Below are positions 33,736 to 42,592 of a DNA stretch of 64,000 nt, piece after piece. The first letter of the stretch is position 1. Each line of letters opens with the position of its first letter. This stretch comes from Sphingobacteriales bacterium (lineage in GTDB: Bacteria; Bacteroidota; Bacteroidia; Chitinophagales; JADIYW01): NCBI GenBank assembly GCA_016721245.1, contig JADKIQ010000003.1, positions 320,501-384,500 on the forward strand, given 5' to 3'. Made by a program: the position numbers and the translations under genes. Below the pieces are notes generated by a model that saw nothing but the letters and a program-made list of their open reading frames with translations, did not search any database and was not told the DNA's origin.

Positions 33736-35883
33736 TCAGGGAATAGATTGTAACCTACTATTGTACTCCTGCGCTTTTGCAGTATTTCCAGTATTCGTGT
33801 AAGTCACAGCCATATTCCGGATAGCATCTTTGTTATTCGGGTTAATATTTAGCACCCTTTGGTAAAACTCCAGCGCTTTATCGTATTGTTTTAAAACGGC
33901 ATAACAGTTGCCGGTATTATTAAAAGCATTGACACTGGTTAAATCTGCAGGATTTAATGAAGGCACTTTATTATAGCACGAAATGGCCGTCATGTAATCA
34001 CCGGTTTTTGCATAAAAATTGCCCATGTTATACCAGGTATCCGCACTCGTACTGTCTAGTTGTAATGATTTGGTAAGCGCATCTTTCGCCGTTTTTAAAT
34101 CATTTAATTCCGAAGAGATCATCCCATAGGAATTCCACAGTAAGGCATTGGTATCTGTTACTGCAATACCTGCTTTTGCCGTTTCCAGTGCTTTTGATAA
34201 ATTGCCGCTGTAATAATAGGCATTGGCACCCATCATGTAAAAATTATCCAGATATGGTGTTTTATCGGTATAGTATTTTATACCGGTTTCGTAGGATGCT
34301 AATGCCTGCGGATAATCTTTCAGTTGCAGATAGCAGTAAGTCAGTAAACTCCAGGCTCCGAAATTATCCTGTGTAATGGCCAGACTTTTATTGGTATAAA
34401 AAATAACTTCTTTGCAATATTCCAGTTTCTGCGGATCACCGTCTTTTAAGGGCATTATTTTTTTTCCAAACAAGGCATTGCAGTATCCGGAGAGGTTGCG
34501 ATAACTGTTTGGATTGTGATCTTTATCTGCTGAGAACAAGGTGAAATTATCTTTCCAGTCCAGGTTTCTGGTGAATGTTTTAAGCGAAAAAAGTATCATT
34601 ATAACGGCTAAAACAACTGTGAATGCCTTGTTTTTTTGCAGCACAGATAAGAACGAAAAATTTGCATCAGCTGTATATTTTGTTGTCTTTTCCAAAGTAA
34701 GAATTACCGCAATACATAATCCCAAAGAGGGAAGATACAGGAAGCGTTCGGCCAGCGTCGCTTCAATGATGACAAAAATATTGGATACAATGGAAAGCGT
34801 GATGCCGAAAAATAAAATACCAAAAGCGATAGCATTTTTCTTTTTCAAATTCAGTAATGCATATACTGTCAGGGCAATAATAACCAATGCTGAAATCAGA
34901 AAACGAGCGTCGCTGAATGTGGCAACAGGAATAGAGTTTAATGAATAATCAAAACTGAGCGGATGCGGAAAGAAAAATAATAAAATGTAATATCCGACCA
35001 GCACGATAGCCGTTGCAAACTGGTCGAATTTATTGTCTGTGCCAACGATGGAGTTATTCAATACGCTCACTTTATTAAATGTCACTAAGCCGCCAATGGC
35101 TGCTTTTCGCAATATAAAATACAAAACAACTCCGACTATCAATGCTGCAATGCTGTACATGTATTTTTTATTGTTTTCCGTTTTGGTGAAGAAGAATAAA
35201 GACATTGGAATCGCTGCCGCTAAGGTCACGGTACTTTCTTTGGATAACATCGCCAGAAAAAAATACACGGTACCCAGCAGTACCTGTTTGATATTGTTCT
35301 TTGCAGCATACTCATAAAATGCATTCAAAGAAAGTATTGAAAATAATAATCCTAAAATTTCATCGCGACTTTTTATGTTGGCTACCACTTCCGTATGCAG
35401 GGGATGTGCCATAAACAGGATACTGATGGCAAACAGGACAAAGGAATGTTTATCCGGAAACCATTTCCTTAATAATTTATACAATAGAAATCCCGTGAGT
35501 GCATACAGCAGCACATTGATGAGATGACCTAAAAATGGTTTGTTCGGCGATAACTGCCATTCTATGGCAAACATCACGACGGACAAGGGACGATACAAAC
35601 TTTCCTGCCGGTCCTGCGAGCCCGCGCGGTAGGCCGTCAGCATAATTTCCGGAATCGCGGAAATACCTTTGGTCACAATTTTATTTTTCGCCATCACCGT
35701 CTCGTCATCCAGCACATAATCGTGCGTCAGCGTGTTGGCATACAGCAACAGCCCAAACAGTGCAATGATAAACGGATACCATTTCTCAAAATTAAAATCC
35801 GTGAAGGTTAAGGCAATTTCCTTTATGGTCTTTGTCTGCACACGTGCCGGATTTACTTTCTGTTGTTTAGATGCTTTCGCCAT
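33736..35883 (-). CDS. TMTC-like multi-pass membrane protein with C-terminal TPR repeats
   Basis: A 715-residue protein. After a basic N-terminus it has about 11 hydrophobic helices (roughly residues 35-440). The luminal loop after helix 1 (HDYVLDDE) recalls the DD/DE motif of GT-C mannosyltransferases. The C-terminal 230 residues are TPR repeats, such as LWNSYGMISSELNDLKTAK, ADTWYNMGNFYAKTGDY and AFNNTGNCYAVLKQYDKAL. The combination resembles TMTC-type O-glycosyltransferases. I infer a protein or lipid glycosylation role in the inner membrane. A palindromic element separates it from the upstream DinB-like gene. Confidence 0.75.
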   Translation of the reverse strand: MAKASKQQKVNPARVQTKTIKEIALTFTDFNFEKWYPFIIALFGLLLYANTLTHDYVLDDETVMAKNKIVTKGISAIPEIMLTAYRAGSQDRQESLYRPLSVVMFAIEWQLSPNKPFLGHLINVLLYALTGFLLYKLLRKWFPDKHSFVLFAISILFMAHPLHTEVVANIKSRDEILGLLFSILSLNAFYEYAAKNNIKQVLLGTVYFFLAMLSKESTVTLAAAIPMSLFFFTKTENNKKYMYSIAALIVGVVLYFILRKAAIGGLVTFNKVSVLNNSIVGTDNKFDQFATAIVLVGYYILLFFFPHPLSFDYSLNSIPVATFSDARFLISALVIIALTVYALLNLKKKNAIAFGILFFGITLSIVSNIFVIIEATLAERFLYLPSLGLCIAVILTLEKTTKYTADANFSFLSVLQKNKAFTVVLAVIMILFSLKTFTRNLDWKDNFTLFSADKDHNPNSYRNLSGYCNALFGKKIMPLKDGDPQKLEYCKEVIFYTNKSLAITQDNFGAWSLLTYCYLQLKDYPQALASYETGIKYYTDKTPYLDNFYMMGANAYYYSGNLSKALETAKAGIAVTDTNALLWNSYGMISSELNDLKTAKDALTKSLQLDSTSADTWYNMGNFYAKTGDYMTAISCYNKVPSLNPADLTSVNAFNNTGNCYAVLKQYDKALEFYQRVLNINPNNKDAIRNMAVTYTNTGNTAKAQEYNSRLQSIP

Positions 35884-35909
35884 TAACTAAAATTAAAGGA
35901 ATTTTTTTA

Positions 35910-36075
35910 AACACATAGAAAAATAGAGGAGTGAGTCTTGCAGGTCATCTGATAATTTCAGATAGCCACAGAAAACATAGCTATTTATCGAAGATAAATT
36001 TCTATGATAAACTTCAGCAACCCTAAATAAATAGATTTGTCTGTCATGCTGTCAGAAACTATGTACCTATGTGTT
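35910..36075. repeat. CACATAG palindromic intergenic element, copy B
   Basis: The left end is AACACATAGAAAAATAG; the right end is the reverse complement of AACACATAGGTACATAG. The central hairpin is ATTTATC-GAA-GATAAAT (35981-35997), nested in ACATAG/CTATG flanks. It shares the CACAGA word left of the hairpin with copy A. The right end lies six bases beyond the stop of the DinB-like gene. No coding frame seen. Confidence 0.85.
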
Positions 36076-36081
36076 TTTATT

Positions 36082-36612
36082 TTATACTGTTTTATTTATG
36101 TTCTTAATTGTTTTCAAATGATGCCCCACATGATACACCGTGAAAAACAACAACTCACGTAAGGTCATCTTTCCAATCAGCGGATGTGGAATTAAATAAG
36201 TATCTAAGTCTTCTTCCGACCAGCCATCTATTGCATTCAGTAGCGTATCGCAGGAACCTTTCCAGAAACGCTCCACCAAACTGCGCACGGGCACCAGACT
36301 GATTTTCGGCTGAAACGGCAGACTCGCTTTGGCACCCTGGCTCAGCGTGCGCTGATATTTCCAAACCACCTCGTCATAATTCCAGTTGGGTCGATTATTG
36401 GTTTTATACAATTGCTTTAAGACTGCTTTCGGCATATTAAAACTCAGTGCCGTAATATTATTGGATATCGTTAAATGGTCGATATTTTGCGCGATGCTCC
36501 ATTTGCCGTCAATGCTTTTTTTGAACGTCGTATCGTCTACGGTTTTGGTATAAGCATTCATTTCTTCGAAAATTGCCGACAATGCATTTTTGATGTCGTC
36601 TTTTGTATTCAT
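36082..36612 (-). CDS. DinB-superfamily protein
   Basis: The ATG at 36612 gives 176 residues beginning MNTKDDIKNALS. Upstream in-frame codons overlap the divergent priA start and do not look like protein, so longer starts are rejected. The four-helix DinB/YfiT pattern is visible: KWSIAQNIDHL with its metal-binding His, and the late TLRELLFFTVYHVGHHLKTI with two more His. The family includes thiol transferases and metal-dependent hydrolases. The specific reaction is unknown. Confidence 0.82.
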   Translation of the reverse strand: MNTKDDIKNALSAIFEEMNAYTKTVDDTTFKKSIDGKWSIAQNIDHLTISNNITALSFNMPKAVLKQLYKTNNRPNWNYDEVVWKYQRTLSQGAKASLPFQPKISLVPVRSLVERFWKGSCDTLLNAIDGWSEEDLDTYLIPHPLIGKMTLRELLFFTVYHVGHHLKTIKNINKTV

Positions 36613-36639
36613 TTTTGCTATCATTGTGGTGTAAAATAA

Positions 36640-39105
36640 GTGGAAACTTTTCATACATACAACTACTTTGTGCAAGTAATTTTGCCGCTGGCATTGCCTA
36701 AGACCTATACCTATGCCGTGCCCGCCCATCTGGAGGAAATGATTCAGACCGGCGTACGCGTGGAAGTGCAGTTCGGCAGGCAGAAACTCTACACGGCCAT
36801 CGTTCATACTATTACACAGCAGGCGCCTGTGGAGTATGCTGCTAAAGAGATTTTATCCGTAGTGGATGAGCAGCCCATTGTGACGCAGCCACAGCTGGAT
36901 TTCTGGCAATGGATAGCCACCTATTACATGTGTACGCTCGGCGATGTGATGCAGGCAGCCTTACCCGCTTATTTCAAGCTGGATTCGGAAACCTTCTTTG
37001 TCAAAAATCCGGATAATGAAACGGATATTCTGGAACTGACGGACGACGAATACATGATTGCGGAAGCATTGAATCATCAGGAGCAGATTTCGCTGAAAGA
37101 TATTTTCGATATCCTACAAAAGAAGACGGTGAGCAAGCCGGTGAAAAGCCTGCTGAGCAAACGCATTATGTATGTGAAAGAAACGCTGCATGAAAAATAT
37201 ACGCCGAAGACGGAAGTGTTTGTGGAACTGGAGCCAGGAATCAGGAGCCAGGATCCAAGACTGAAAGAAGTGTTTGATATCGTGGCGAAATATCCGAATC
37301 AGGAACGCTTGTTATTAGCCTATCTCGAATTGTCCAAGAAAAATAAATCCGTCAGACGAACCGAACTGCTTAAGAAAGCAGGTGTTACAGCCGAAGTGCT
37401 GAAGTCGTTAATCAAGAAAGAAATTTTTGTAACGGAAGAAAAAATAGTCGACCGCATTTCCGTCACGGAAATGGAAGAGCTGAGTCACTATGAATTATCT
37501 GCAGAACAAAAAGATACCTTAAGCGATATCAAAAAGCATTATGAAGAAAAGGAAGTGGTGCTGCTGCACGGCATCACCTCGAGCGGAAAAACCTTGCTGT
37601 ATATAGATTTAATCAAGGAGCAAATTGCACAGGGCAAACAGGTCTTGTACCTCTTGCCGGAGATTGCACTCACCGCGCAACTTGTACAGCGACTCGAAAA
37701 AATACTCGGCAATATCGCAGTCTATCATTCCAAATTCAACAATGCGGAACGCGTAGAAATCTGGAACAAGGTGCTGAAGAACGAAACGAAAATCATACTC
37801 GGTGCGCGTTCCTCCGTTTTTCTTCCGTTTCAGGAGTTGGGCTTGGTGATTATCGACGAAGAACACGATTCTTCTTACAAGCAATACGATCCGGCACCGC
37901 GCTATCAGTGCCGCGACGCCGCGATTTATCTGGCCAGACAATTTAACGCAAAAGTATTATTGGGTTCCGCTACACCGAGCATAGAAAGCTATGCCAACGC
38001 GAAAGCCGGCAAATACGGACTGGTGAAACTCATTACGCGTTACGGCGAAGTACAGACACCGGAAATTCTGTTTGTCAGTCTCACGGAAGCCAACAAGAAA
38101 AAGGAAATCACTTCCGGTATTACTTATATTCTGCGCGATGAAATTCAGCATACACTCGACAAAAAAGAGCAGGTGATTTTGTTTCAGAACCGCCGCGGTT
38201 ATGCGCCCTATATTGCCTGCGGCAACTGCAACTGGATTCCGCAGTGCAAGAATTGTGACGTGAGTCTGACTTATCACAAATTCACCAATGATTTGCGCTG
38301 CCATTATTGCGGCTACACACAGGCGGTGATGCCGGCCTGCGGTGCCTGCGGTTCGCATGAATTGCAGCAGAAAGGACTGGGTACGGAGCGCATCGAAGAG
38401 GATTTGAAAACCATGTTTCCCGCCGCAAAAATAGGCCGTATGGATTACGATACCGTGCGCAGCAAACACGGCCATAATAAAATCATTGAAGCCTTTGAAG
38501 AAGGCGAGTTTGATATTCTGGTCGGTACGCAGATGGTGACCAAAGGACTGGATTTTACCAACGTGAGTTTGGTGGGCGTGCTGAATGCCGATGCTTTGTT
38601 GTTCTATCCGGATTTCCGCGCGATGGAACGTGCGTATCAGCTGCTGCTGCAGGTGAGCGGCAGGGCGGGCCGCAGGGAAAAGCGCGGCAAGGTGATGATA
38701 CAAATCGGCAATGTACACCACGTGATTGCGAACTATATTTTAGAAGGCAATTACGAAGATTTCTATCAGGCACAGCTACAGGAGAGAAAGCAATTCCATT
38801 ATCCGCCTTATTCAAGGCTGATACAGCTGACGGTAAAGCACAAAGACATCAAGACGACGATAGAAGCGGCCAATAAGGTGGCGGATTACCTGCACACCAA
38901 ATACAGCGGCTGGGTGGTAGGACCGAACGCGCCCATCATTCAGAAAATCAATAATTATTATTTGCGTGATATTTTAGTGAAAATTCCGATAAGCTACAAG
39001 GAACTCAACCGCATTAAATTCGATATACAGCAAGCCATCAACGGCCTGTACCAGTTTCAGTCCTTCAAACAAATCCGCGTAGTAGTAGATGTGGATTGTT
39101 ATTAA
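36640..39105 (+). CDS. priA: Primosomal protein N' (PriA helicase)
   Basis: An 821-residue helicase that restarts stalled replication forks. In order: an N-terminal DNA-binding domain, Walker A GITSSGKT (311-318), Walker B DEEHDSS, an eight-Cys zinc region (CGNCNWIPQCKNCDVS, then CHYCGYTQ and CGACGS), and helicase motifs LVGTQMVTKGLDF and QVSGRAGR. The start is GTG at 36640. The gap to the divergent DinB-like start is only 27 bases, so their promoters overlap. Confidence 0.96.
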   Translation: METFHTYNYFVQVILPLALPKTYTYAVPAHLEEMIQTGVRVEVQFGRQKLYTAIVHTITQQAPVEYAAKEILSVVDEQPIVTQPQLDFWQWIATYYMCTLGDVMQAALPAYFKLDSETFFVKNPDNETDILELTDDEYMIAEALNHQEQISLKDIFDILQKKTVSKPVKSLLSKRIMYVKETLHEKYTPKTEVFVELEPGIRSQDPRLKEVFDIVAKYPNQERLLLAYLELSKKNKSVRRTELLKKAGVTAEVLKSLIKKEIFVTEEKIVDRISVTEMEELSHYELSAEQKDTLSDIKKHYEEKEVVLLHGITSSGKTLLYIDLIKEQIAQGKQVLYLLPEIALTAQLVQRLEKILGNIAVYHSKFNNAERVEIWNKVLKNETKIILGARSSVFLPFQELGLVIIDEEHDSSYKQYDPAPRYQCRDAAIYLARQFNAKVLLGSATPSIESYANAKAGKYGLVKLITRYGEVQTPEILFVSLTEANKKKEITSGITYILRDEIQHTLDKKEQVILFQNRRGYAPYIACGNCNWIPQCKNCDVSLTYHKFTNDLRCHYCGYTQAVMPACGACGSHELQQKGLGTERIEEDLKTMFPAAKIGRMDYDTVRSKHGHNKIIEAFEEGEFDILVGTQMVTKGLDFTNVSLVGVLNADALLFYPDFRAMERAYQLLLQVSGRAGRREKRGKVMIQIGNVHHVIANYILEGNYEDFYQAQLQERKQFHYPPYSRLIQLTVKHKDIKTTIEAANKVADYLHTKYSGWVVGPNAPIIQKINNYYLRDILVKIPISYKELNRIKFDIQQAINGLYQFQSFKQIRVVVDVDCY

Positions 39106-39114
39106 TCTTTTACC

Positions 39115-39137
39115 GTCATTGCGAGGTACGAAGCAAT
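39115..39137. repeat. GTCATT-type dispersed repeat fragment
   Basis: GTCATTGCGAGG followed by ACGAAGCAAT, forming an ATTGC/GCAAT stem. This word is a familiar dispersed repeat in many bacteria. It lies between the ends of priA and the small membrane protein gene. Confidence 0.5.
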
Positions 39138-39157
39138 CTCTTGCCGAGACACCGAAA

Positions 39158-39427
39158 TCACCCGGCCATCAACCCAAAAATCATAATGGTCATCAGGATA
39201 AATACCAGCGTATAAAATGCTTTCCATCCTTCTCGTTTGTACAATAAATAGAAAATGGAAATAAGCGATAAAAAATATCCGAAAAACAAGATACCGCCGC
39301 CGATGAGCTGCAAAAGCCCTATATCCGCCAATGCACTGAGGATAAATATGGGTAAACCCACATACATAAGCACAATAGGTCTTATCCAGTTTTCAAAGGG
39401 ATAACGCAGTATATCTTTTCCGCTCAT
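39158..39427 (-). CDS. Small membrane protein, unknown function
   Basis: An 89-residue protein with three hydrophobic helices (about 15-35, 38-62, 70-88). No family recognised. A near-consensus -7 box (TATCTTTA, 39432-39439) is four bases before the ATG, so the start is well supported and the mRNA is probably leaderless. Confidence 0.7.
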   Translation of the reverse strand: MSGKDILRYPFENWIRPIVLMYVGLPIFILSALADIGLLQLIGGGILFFGYFLSLISIFYLLYKREGWKAFYTLVFILMTIMIFGLMAG

Positions 39428-39462
39428 AAATTAAAGATACGAATCTTGTATAAGTGTTTTAT

Positions 39463-39509
39463 GGATGGTGGTTTGTTGTTGAAGAACACCAACAAAGGAA
39501 CAACGATTA
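39463..39509. repeat. 47-bp hairpin repeat, left copy
   Basis: It contains TTTGTTGTTGAAGAACACCA, which folds as a stem around a TTCTT loop on the minus strand. It lies 13 bases past the stop of the repeat-protein gene (39523). An ungapped copy, matching at about 36 of 47 positions, is at 40098-40144. Confidence 0.6.
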
Positions 39510-39522
39510 TCGTGGTATGGTG

Positions 39523-39861
39523 TTAATACAATAAACTTTTTTTAGAAGAATTTTTCCAGCCGGCCTGACTTTCATAGTCAACAAAATAGATTTTTAAATC
39601 TGCCTGACTTTCATAATCTACAAAATAGATTTTCTTTTTTGCCTGACTTGCATAATCAGTAAAAAACCATTTACCGTCGTTGTTTCCTGCCTGGCTTTCG
39701 TACTTTACTTTGTATACTTTCAGGTCGCATTGGCTTTCATATTTTACGACAAACACTTTTATATTTGCCTGACTGGAGTAGTCAACGGAAAATACTTTTT
39801 GTGCTTTGATGCCGCCGGAAAATCCAATAAAGAGTAGAATAACTAAACTTAGCTTTTTCAT
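39523..39861 (-). CDS. Exported protein built of six 13-residue repeats (DUF6150-like)
   Basis: A 112-residue protein with a signal peptide (about residues 1-20) followed by six tandem units of pattern [VI]xxVxYxSQAxxK, for example VFSVDYSSQANIK and IYFVDYESQADLK. Every unit keeps the core YxSQ. The short beta-type period suggests a small solenoid or stacked strand structure. The layout resembles a small repeat family I recall as DUF6150, of unknown role. It ends in a Ser/Lys-rich tail. It is flanked by a pair of related 47-bp hairpin repeats. Confidence 0.75.
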   Translation of the reverse strand: MKKLSLVILLFIGFSGGIKAQKVFSVDYSSQANIKVFVVKYESQCDLKVYKVKYESQAGNNDGKWFFTDYASQAKKKIYFVDYESQADLKIYFVDYESQAGWKNSSKKSLLY

Positions 39862-40042
39862 AGGTATGATTTTAAGTAAACTAATTTAAGCATAAATTTT
39901 AATATTTCTAATCGGATGTAAATTCGCCCTATAAACATGTGAAAATTAGTAATGCTATTTCGAATGGATGGAGGGGTTATGTTTTAATTGCCTAAACAAA
40001 GATTTACAAACTGAATGGATTTGCTGAATTTTCCGTGTCGCT

Positions 40043-40089
40043 GTCATTCCGTTCCGAAACTTCGGAAGCAGCGAGGAACCTTGAATGAC
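40043..40089. repeat. Complete-looking GTCATT palindromic element (47 bp)
   Basis: It begins GTCATT and ends AATGAC, exact inverted ends. Inside is the stem TTCCGAA/TTCGGAA with a two-base loop. It is the only one of three GTCATT fragments in the window with both ends. Confidence 0.6.
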
Positions 40090-40097
40090 TATTTTGC

Positions 40098-40144
40098 GGA
40101 GGGTAGTTTGTCGGTGAAGAATACCAATAAAGGCAAGAGTATTA
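40098..40144. repeat. 47-bp hairpin repeat, right copy
   Basis: It contains TTTGTCGGTGAAGAATACCA and aligns without gaps to 39463-39509. Its last three bases are the stop codon of the 40142-41014 gene. Confidence 0.6.
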
Positions 40145-41014
40145 CTCAAACTCCAACACTGCCGTATCCCCATCAATTTTTAGTTTTAGGTGGCTGCTGA
40201 TGCTTATTGCGCGCGGAGGGAAGGGTTGCGTGAGCGACAGGCGAATGGCGCTCACGTGAAAAGGCGCATTGTCCTTTAGCTTGTAATTTATGCTGAAATG
40301 ATTGCTTGTTATTTTTCCGCGTTTCACTCTCCATCCCATCAGCAGGGAATTTTGCTTCAGGTAATGCAGTTCTGCTTTGTTCAGCAGCACACTCACCGAT
40401 TCGATGGCATTAAAGGATTTCGGGTATTTTTTGCCGCCGGAGAGCAAGGTGTTGTATTGCTCATACGTCATTTCTGATTGTATTTCCGTGTCGGTAAATC
40501 CTAAGAACGTAAGGTAATCTTTGTCATATTCCAGCAAACTAATGGAAAACGCAGCAGAAGCCACACTGTCCTTAATTTCCAGCGTTCTGTACCAGTTGAT
40601 GAATTTGTTTTCAGCAGTATCTGTTTTCGTAGTATCTGTAAGAACAGACAGTTTCTTTTTAATCGCTTGTTGGTTGTACGCGGCTAAGTCGTTTAATTTT
40701 CTTGTCTTAAATTCTATGCCGGCATCTCCGGGTTTATCGCCATTCTTTTCAGATGTTGGCACCGGTTTAAAAAATTCTAATGTAGCCGCTTTTCCGATGG
40801 CATATTTTCCGGTGTACGCATCATTGCTGGTCGTGGTTTGTTGTTCTCTGCAAATAAAAAGCGTGTCCCTGATAAATGGATGATCAAAAAGTGTGGCATA
40901 ACTCAGTGAGTCAATGCACACGAAAATGGTGTTGCAGTCAAGTGCTGCTTGTTTCGGTTTTGCAAATATGCTCAATGGCAGCAAAATCAGTAAATATAGG
41001 AATCTCTGACTCAT
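40142..41014 (-). CDS. Exported protein resembling DUF5829
   Basis: The ATG at 41014 gives 290 residues starting MSQRFLYLLILLPLSIFA, a signal peptide. In-frame codons further upstream lie inside the sugar transferase gene and are rejected. The segment FVCIDSLSYATLFDHPFIRD, then TTTSNDAYTGKYAIGKAATLEFF, resembles the DUF5829 (glyoxalase-like) family as I remember it. Its start overlaps the sugar transferase stop by four bases (ATGA), so the two are coupled. Function unknown; perhaps envelope related. Confidence 0.7.
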   Translation of the reverse strand: MSQRFLYLLILLPLSIFAKPKQAALDCNTIFVCIDSLSYATLFDHPFIRDTLFICREQQTTTSNDAYTGKYAIGKAATLEFFKPVPTSEKNGDKPGDAGIEFKTRKLNDLAAYNQQAIKKKLSVLTDTTKTDTAENKFINWYRTLEIKDSVASAAFSISLLEYDKDYLTFLGFTDTEIQSEMTYEQYNTLLSGGKKYPKSFNAIESVSVLLNKAELHYLKQNSLLMGWRVKRGKITSNHFSINYKLKDNAPFHVSAIRLSLTQPFPPRAISISSHLKLKIDGDTAVLEFE

Positions 41015-42393
41015 GGTTTGTTTATTTTCCCTTTTCCTTTCCATAAAATCATCGCGGTGTAAATCAGGATTTTTACATCCATCAGAAAGGAGATGTTTTC
41101 GATGTAGAGCAAATCGTAGCGCATGCGCTGGTGCATTTCTTCCACAGTGGAAGCATAGCCGAATTTCACCATACCCAGCGAGGTGATGCCGGGTTTTACG
41201 CGTTGTAACAGCTGGTACTGTGGCGCGGTTTGTATAATCTGGTCGATGAAGAATTTGCGTTCCGGTCGAGGTCCTACCAGACTCATGTCGCTTTTCAGCA
41301 CGTTCCACAATTGCGGCAGCTCATCGATGCGGTACTTGCGCATAGTTTTGCCAAAAGGAGTAATGCGTTCATCATTTTCGGAAGACAGACGCGGTGTGCC
41401 GTTCTCCGCATTCTCTATCATTGAACGGAATTTGATGATGGAAAATAAGCGGCCGTTCAGTCCCACGCGGTCCTGTAAAAAAAAGACAGAGCCTTTGGAA
41501 GAGCGTTTTACTTTCAGCGCCACCACCAATAAAACCGGGGAGAGCAGTAGCAGTCCGGTAAAAGAAAGCAATATATCTGCAATACGTTTGGTGATTTTTT
41601 CCCAGGGCGTCATCAGGTCGGTCGGTATCTCTATCAGCGGCGAACCGAAAATACTTTGCGTTTTAAATTTTCCCGAAAGGATATCCAGTTCGTCCGGCAG
41701 TATCTGCACGGTTTTTCCTTTGTTCAGGAAGTAGATGATATGGTTCTCGATGGTTTGCGTGGAAGTACTACCAAATGCAAGAATCACATCTTCGAAATTA
41801 AATTCGCTCAAGGTAATTTTGTCATCAGCTTTGTTCAGTATTACTTTATCGACGATGCTGTACGGCAGTTTTATTTTAGAGGTTTTGATTTCCTGTTCTA
41901 TCTTTTCGCAGTTTTCTTTAGTGCCTACGAGTAAAGTCGGAATCGATATCGTTCCGTTTCCAATTTGTGATTTGATAAAACTCAATACACTGATTCTGAA
42001 AAATACTGTGATGAAAAAATGCAGCAGCATGAATCCGAAAAAAAGAAAATAATAATCTTTGTAGCCTTTGATAATGTCGTTCAGCATCAAACTGAAAAAC
42101 AGGAGAATACCGCCGATGAATGCCTGAATGGCAGTCCGGAAGATTTCGCCCAAACGTGATTTTTTCAATACGCTGGTGTAGGTATTGGAGAAAAAATAAT
42201 AAACGAGCCAGCAAACAGGAATCAACAGCAGGCCATATACAAACTTTGTATCCTGCAGCAATTCCGCAATGGAAAAGGATACATGCTCGATATAGGTTTT
42301 ACGGAAAAGGAAAAAGCAAAACCACGACAGCAAGGCCGCCATGTAATCAGTGACCGCATACAGTAAAATACCCTTATTCGCATTCTTGCGCAT
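41011..42393 (-). CDS. Priming sugar transferase (WcaJ/WbaP-type polyprenyl-phosphate glycosylphosphotransferase)
   Basis: A 460-residue protein from the ATG at 42393; an in-frame start at 42417 is upstream of the -7 box and is rejected. Four N-terminal helices precede a CoA-binding-like central region. The bacterial sugar transferase domain (about 265-460) follows, with KRIADILLSFTGLLLLSPV, RVGLNGRLFSIIKFRSM, RKYRIDELPQLWNVLK and SLVGPRPER. It puts the first sugar phosphate on undecaprenyl phosphate to begin exopolysaccharide or O-antigen synthesis. No other polysaccharide genes are adjacent. Confidence 0.93.
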   Translation of the reverse strand: MRKNANKGILLYAVTDYMAALLSWFCFFLFRKTYIEHVSFSIAELLQDTKFVYGLLLIPVCWLVYYFFSNTYTSVLKKSRLGEIFRTAIQAFIGGILLFFSLMLNDIIKGYKDYYFLFFGFMLLHFFITVFFRISVLSFIKSQIGNGTISIPTLLVGTKENCEKIEQEIKTSKIKLPYSIVDKVILNKADDKITLSEFNFEDVILAFGSTSTQTIENHIIYFLNKGKTVQILPDELDILSGKFKTQSIFGSPLIEIPTDLMTPWEKITKRIADILLSFTGLLLLSPVLLVVALKVKRSSKGSVFFLQDRVGLNGRLFSIIKFRSMIENAENGTPRLSSENDERITPFGKTMRKYRIDELPQLWNVLKSDMSLVGPRPERKFFIDQIIQTAPQYQLLQRVKPGITSLGMVKFGYASTVEEMHQRMRYDLLYIENISFLMDVKILIYTAMILWKGKGKINKP

Positions 42394-42397
42394 ATGG

Positions 42398-42405
42398 CAA
42401 AAATA
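42398..42405 (-). promoter_or_regulatory. -7 box (TATTTTTG) of the sugar transferase, four bases before ATG
   Basis: A perfect TAnnTTTG match followed by CCAT and the ATG. Leaderless-type spacing. It abuts the left end of palindromic element copy C. Confidence 0.65.
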
Positions 42406-42409
42406 CAAT

Positions 42410-42579
42410 TTAACCACATAGAAACATAGTTTTTTGAGTAATGGGGTAAACGGTTTGTAAATGGATATCCATAAGTATGCACATTGTAAGCAAAGCTTAC
42501 AGCAATGATTTACTTAAGTTGCGGACAGTATTGCAAAGTTTGAAGTGCTTTTAGAAATTCTATGTGCTTATGTGGTTAA
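42410..42579. repeat. CACATAG palindromic intergenic element, copy C
   Basis: The left end is TTAACCACATAGAAACATAG; the right end is the reverse complement of TTAACCACATAAGCACATAG. The central hairpin is TGTAAGC-AAA-GCTTACA (42484-42500). The right end lies 13 bases beyond the stop of the PAQR gene. No coding frame seen. Confidence 0.85.
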
Positions 42580-42592
42580 GCAATTTAATTTG

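Noticed and set aside
36613..36807. N-terminal extension of the DinB-like gene
   Set aside because: It covers the priA start and its codons do not look like protein; the ATG at 36612 fits the family length.
37957..38721. A 254-codon open frame antisense to priA
   Set aside because: It lies wholly inside a convincing priA frame, has no domain I recognise and no promoter, and its His/Gln-rich composition is typical of a shadow frame.
41015..41308. N-terminal extension of the 40142-41014 gene
   Set aside because: The extra 98 codons overlap the sugar transferase gene and read as low-complexity Arg/His sequence. The ATG at 41014 opens a clear signal peptide.
40177..41308. Reading the exopolysaccharide sugar transferase as part of a polysaccharide gene cluster
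   Set aside because: No other glycosyltransferase, flippase or polymerase gene is next to it in the window.
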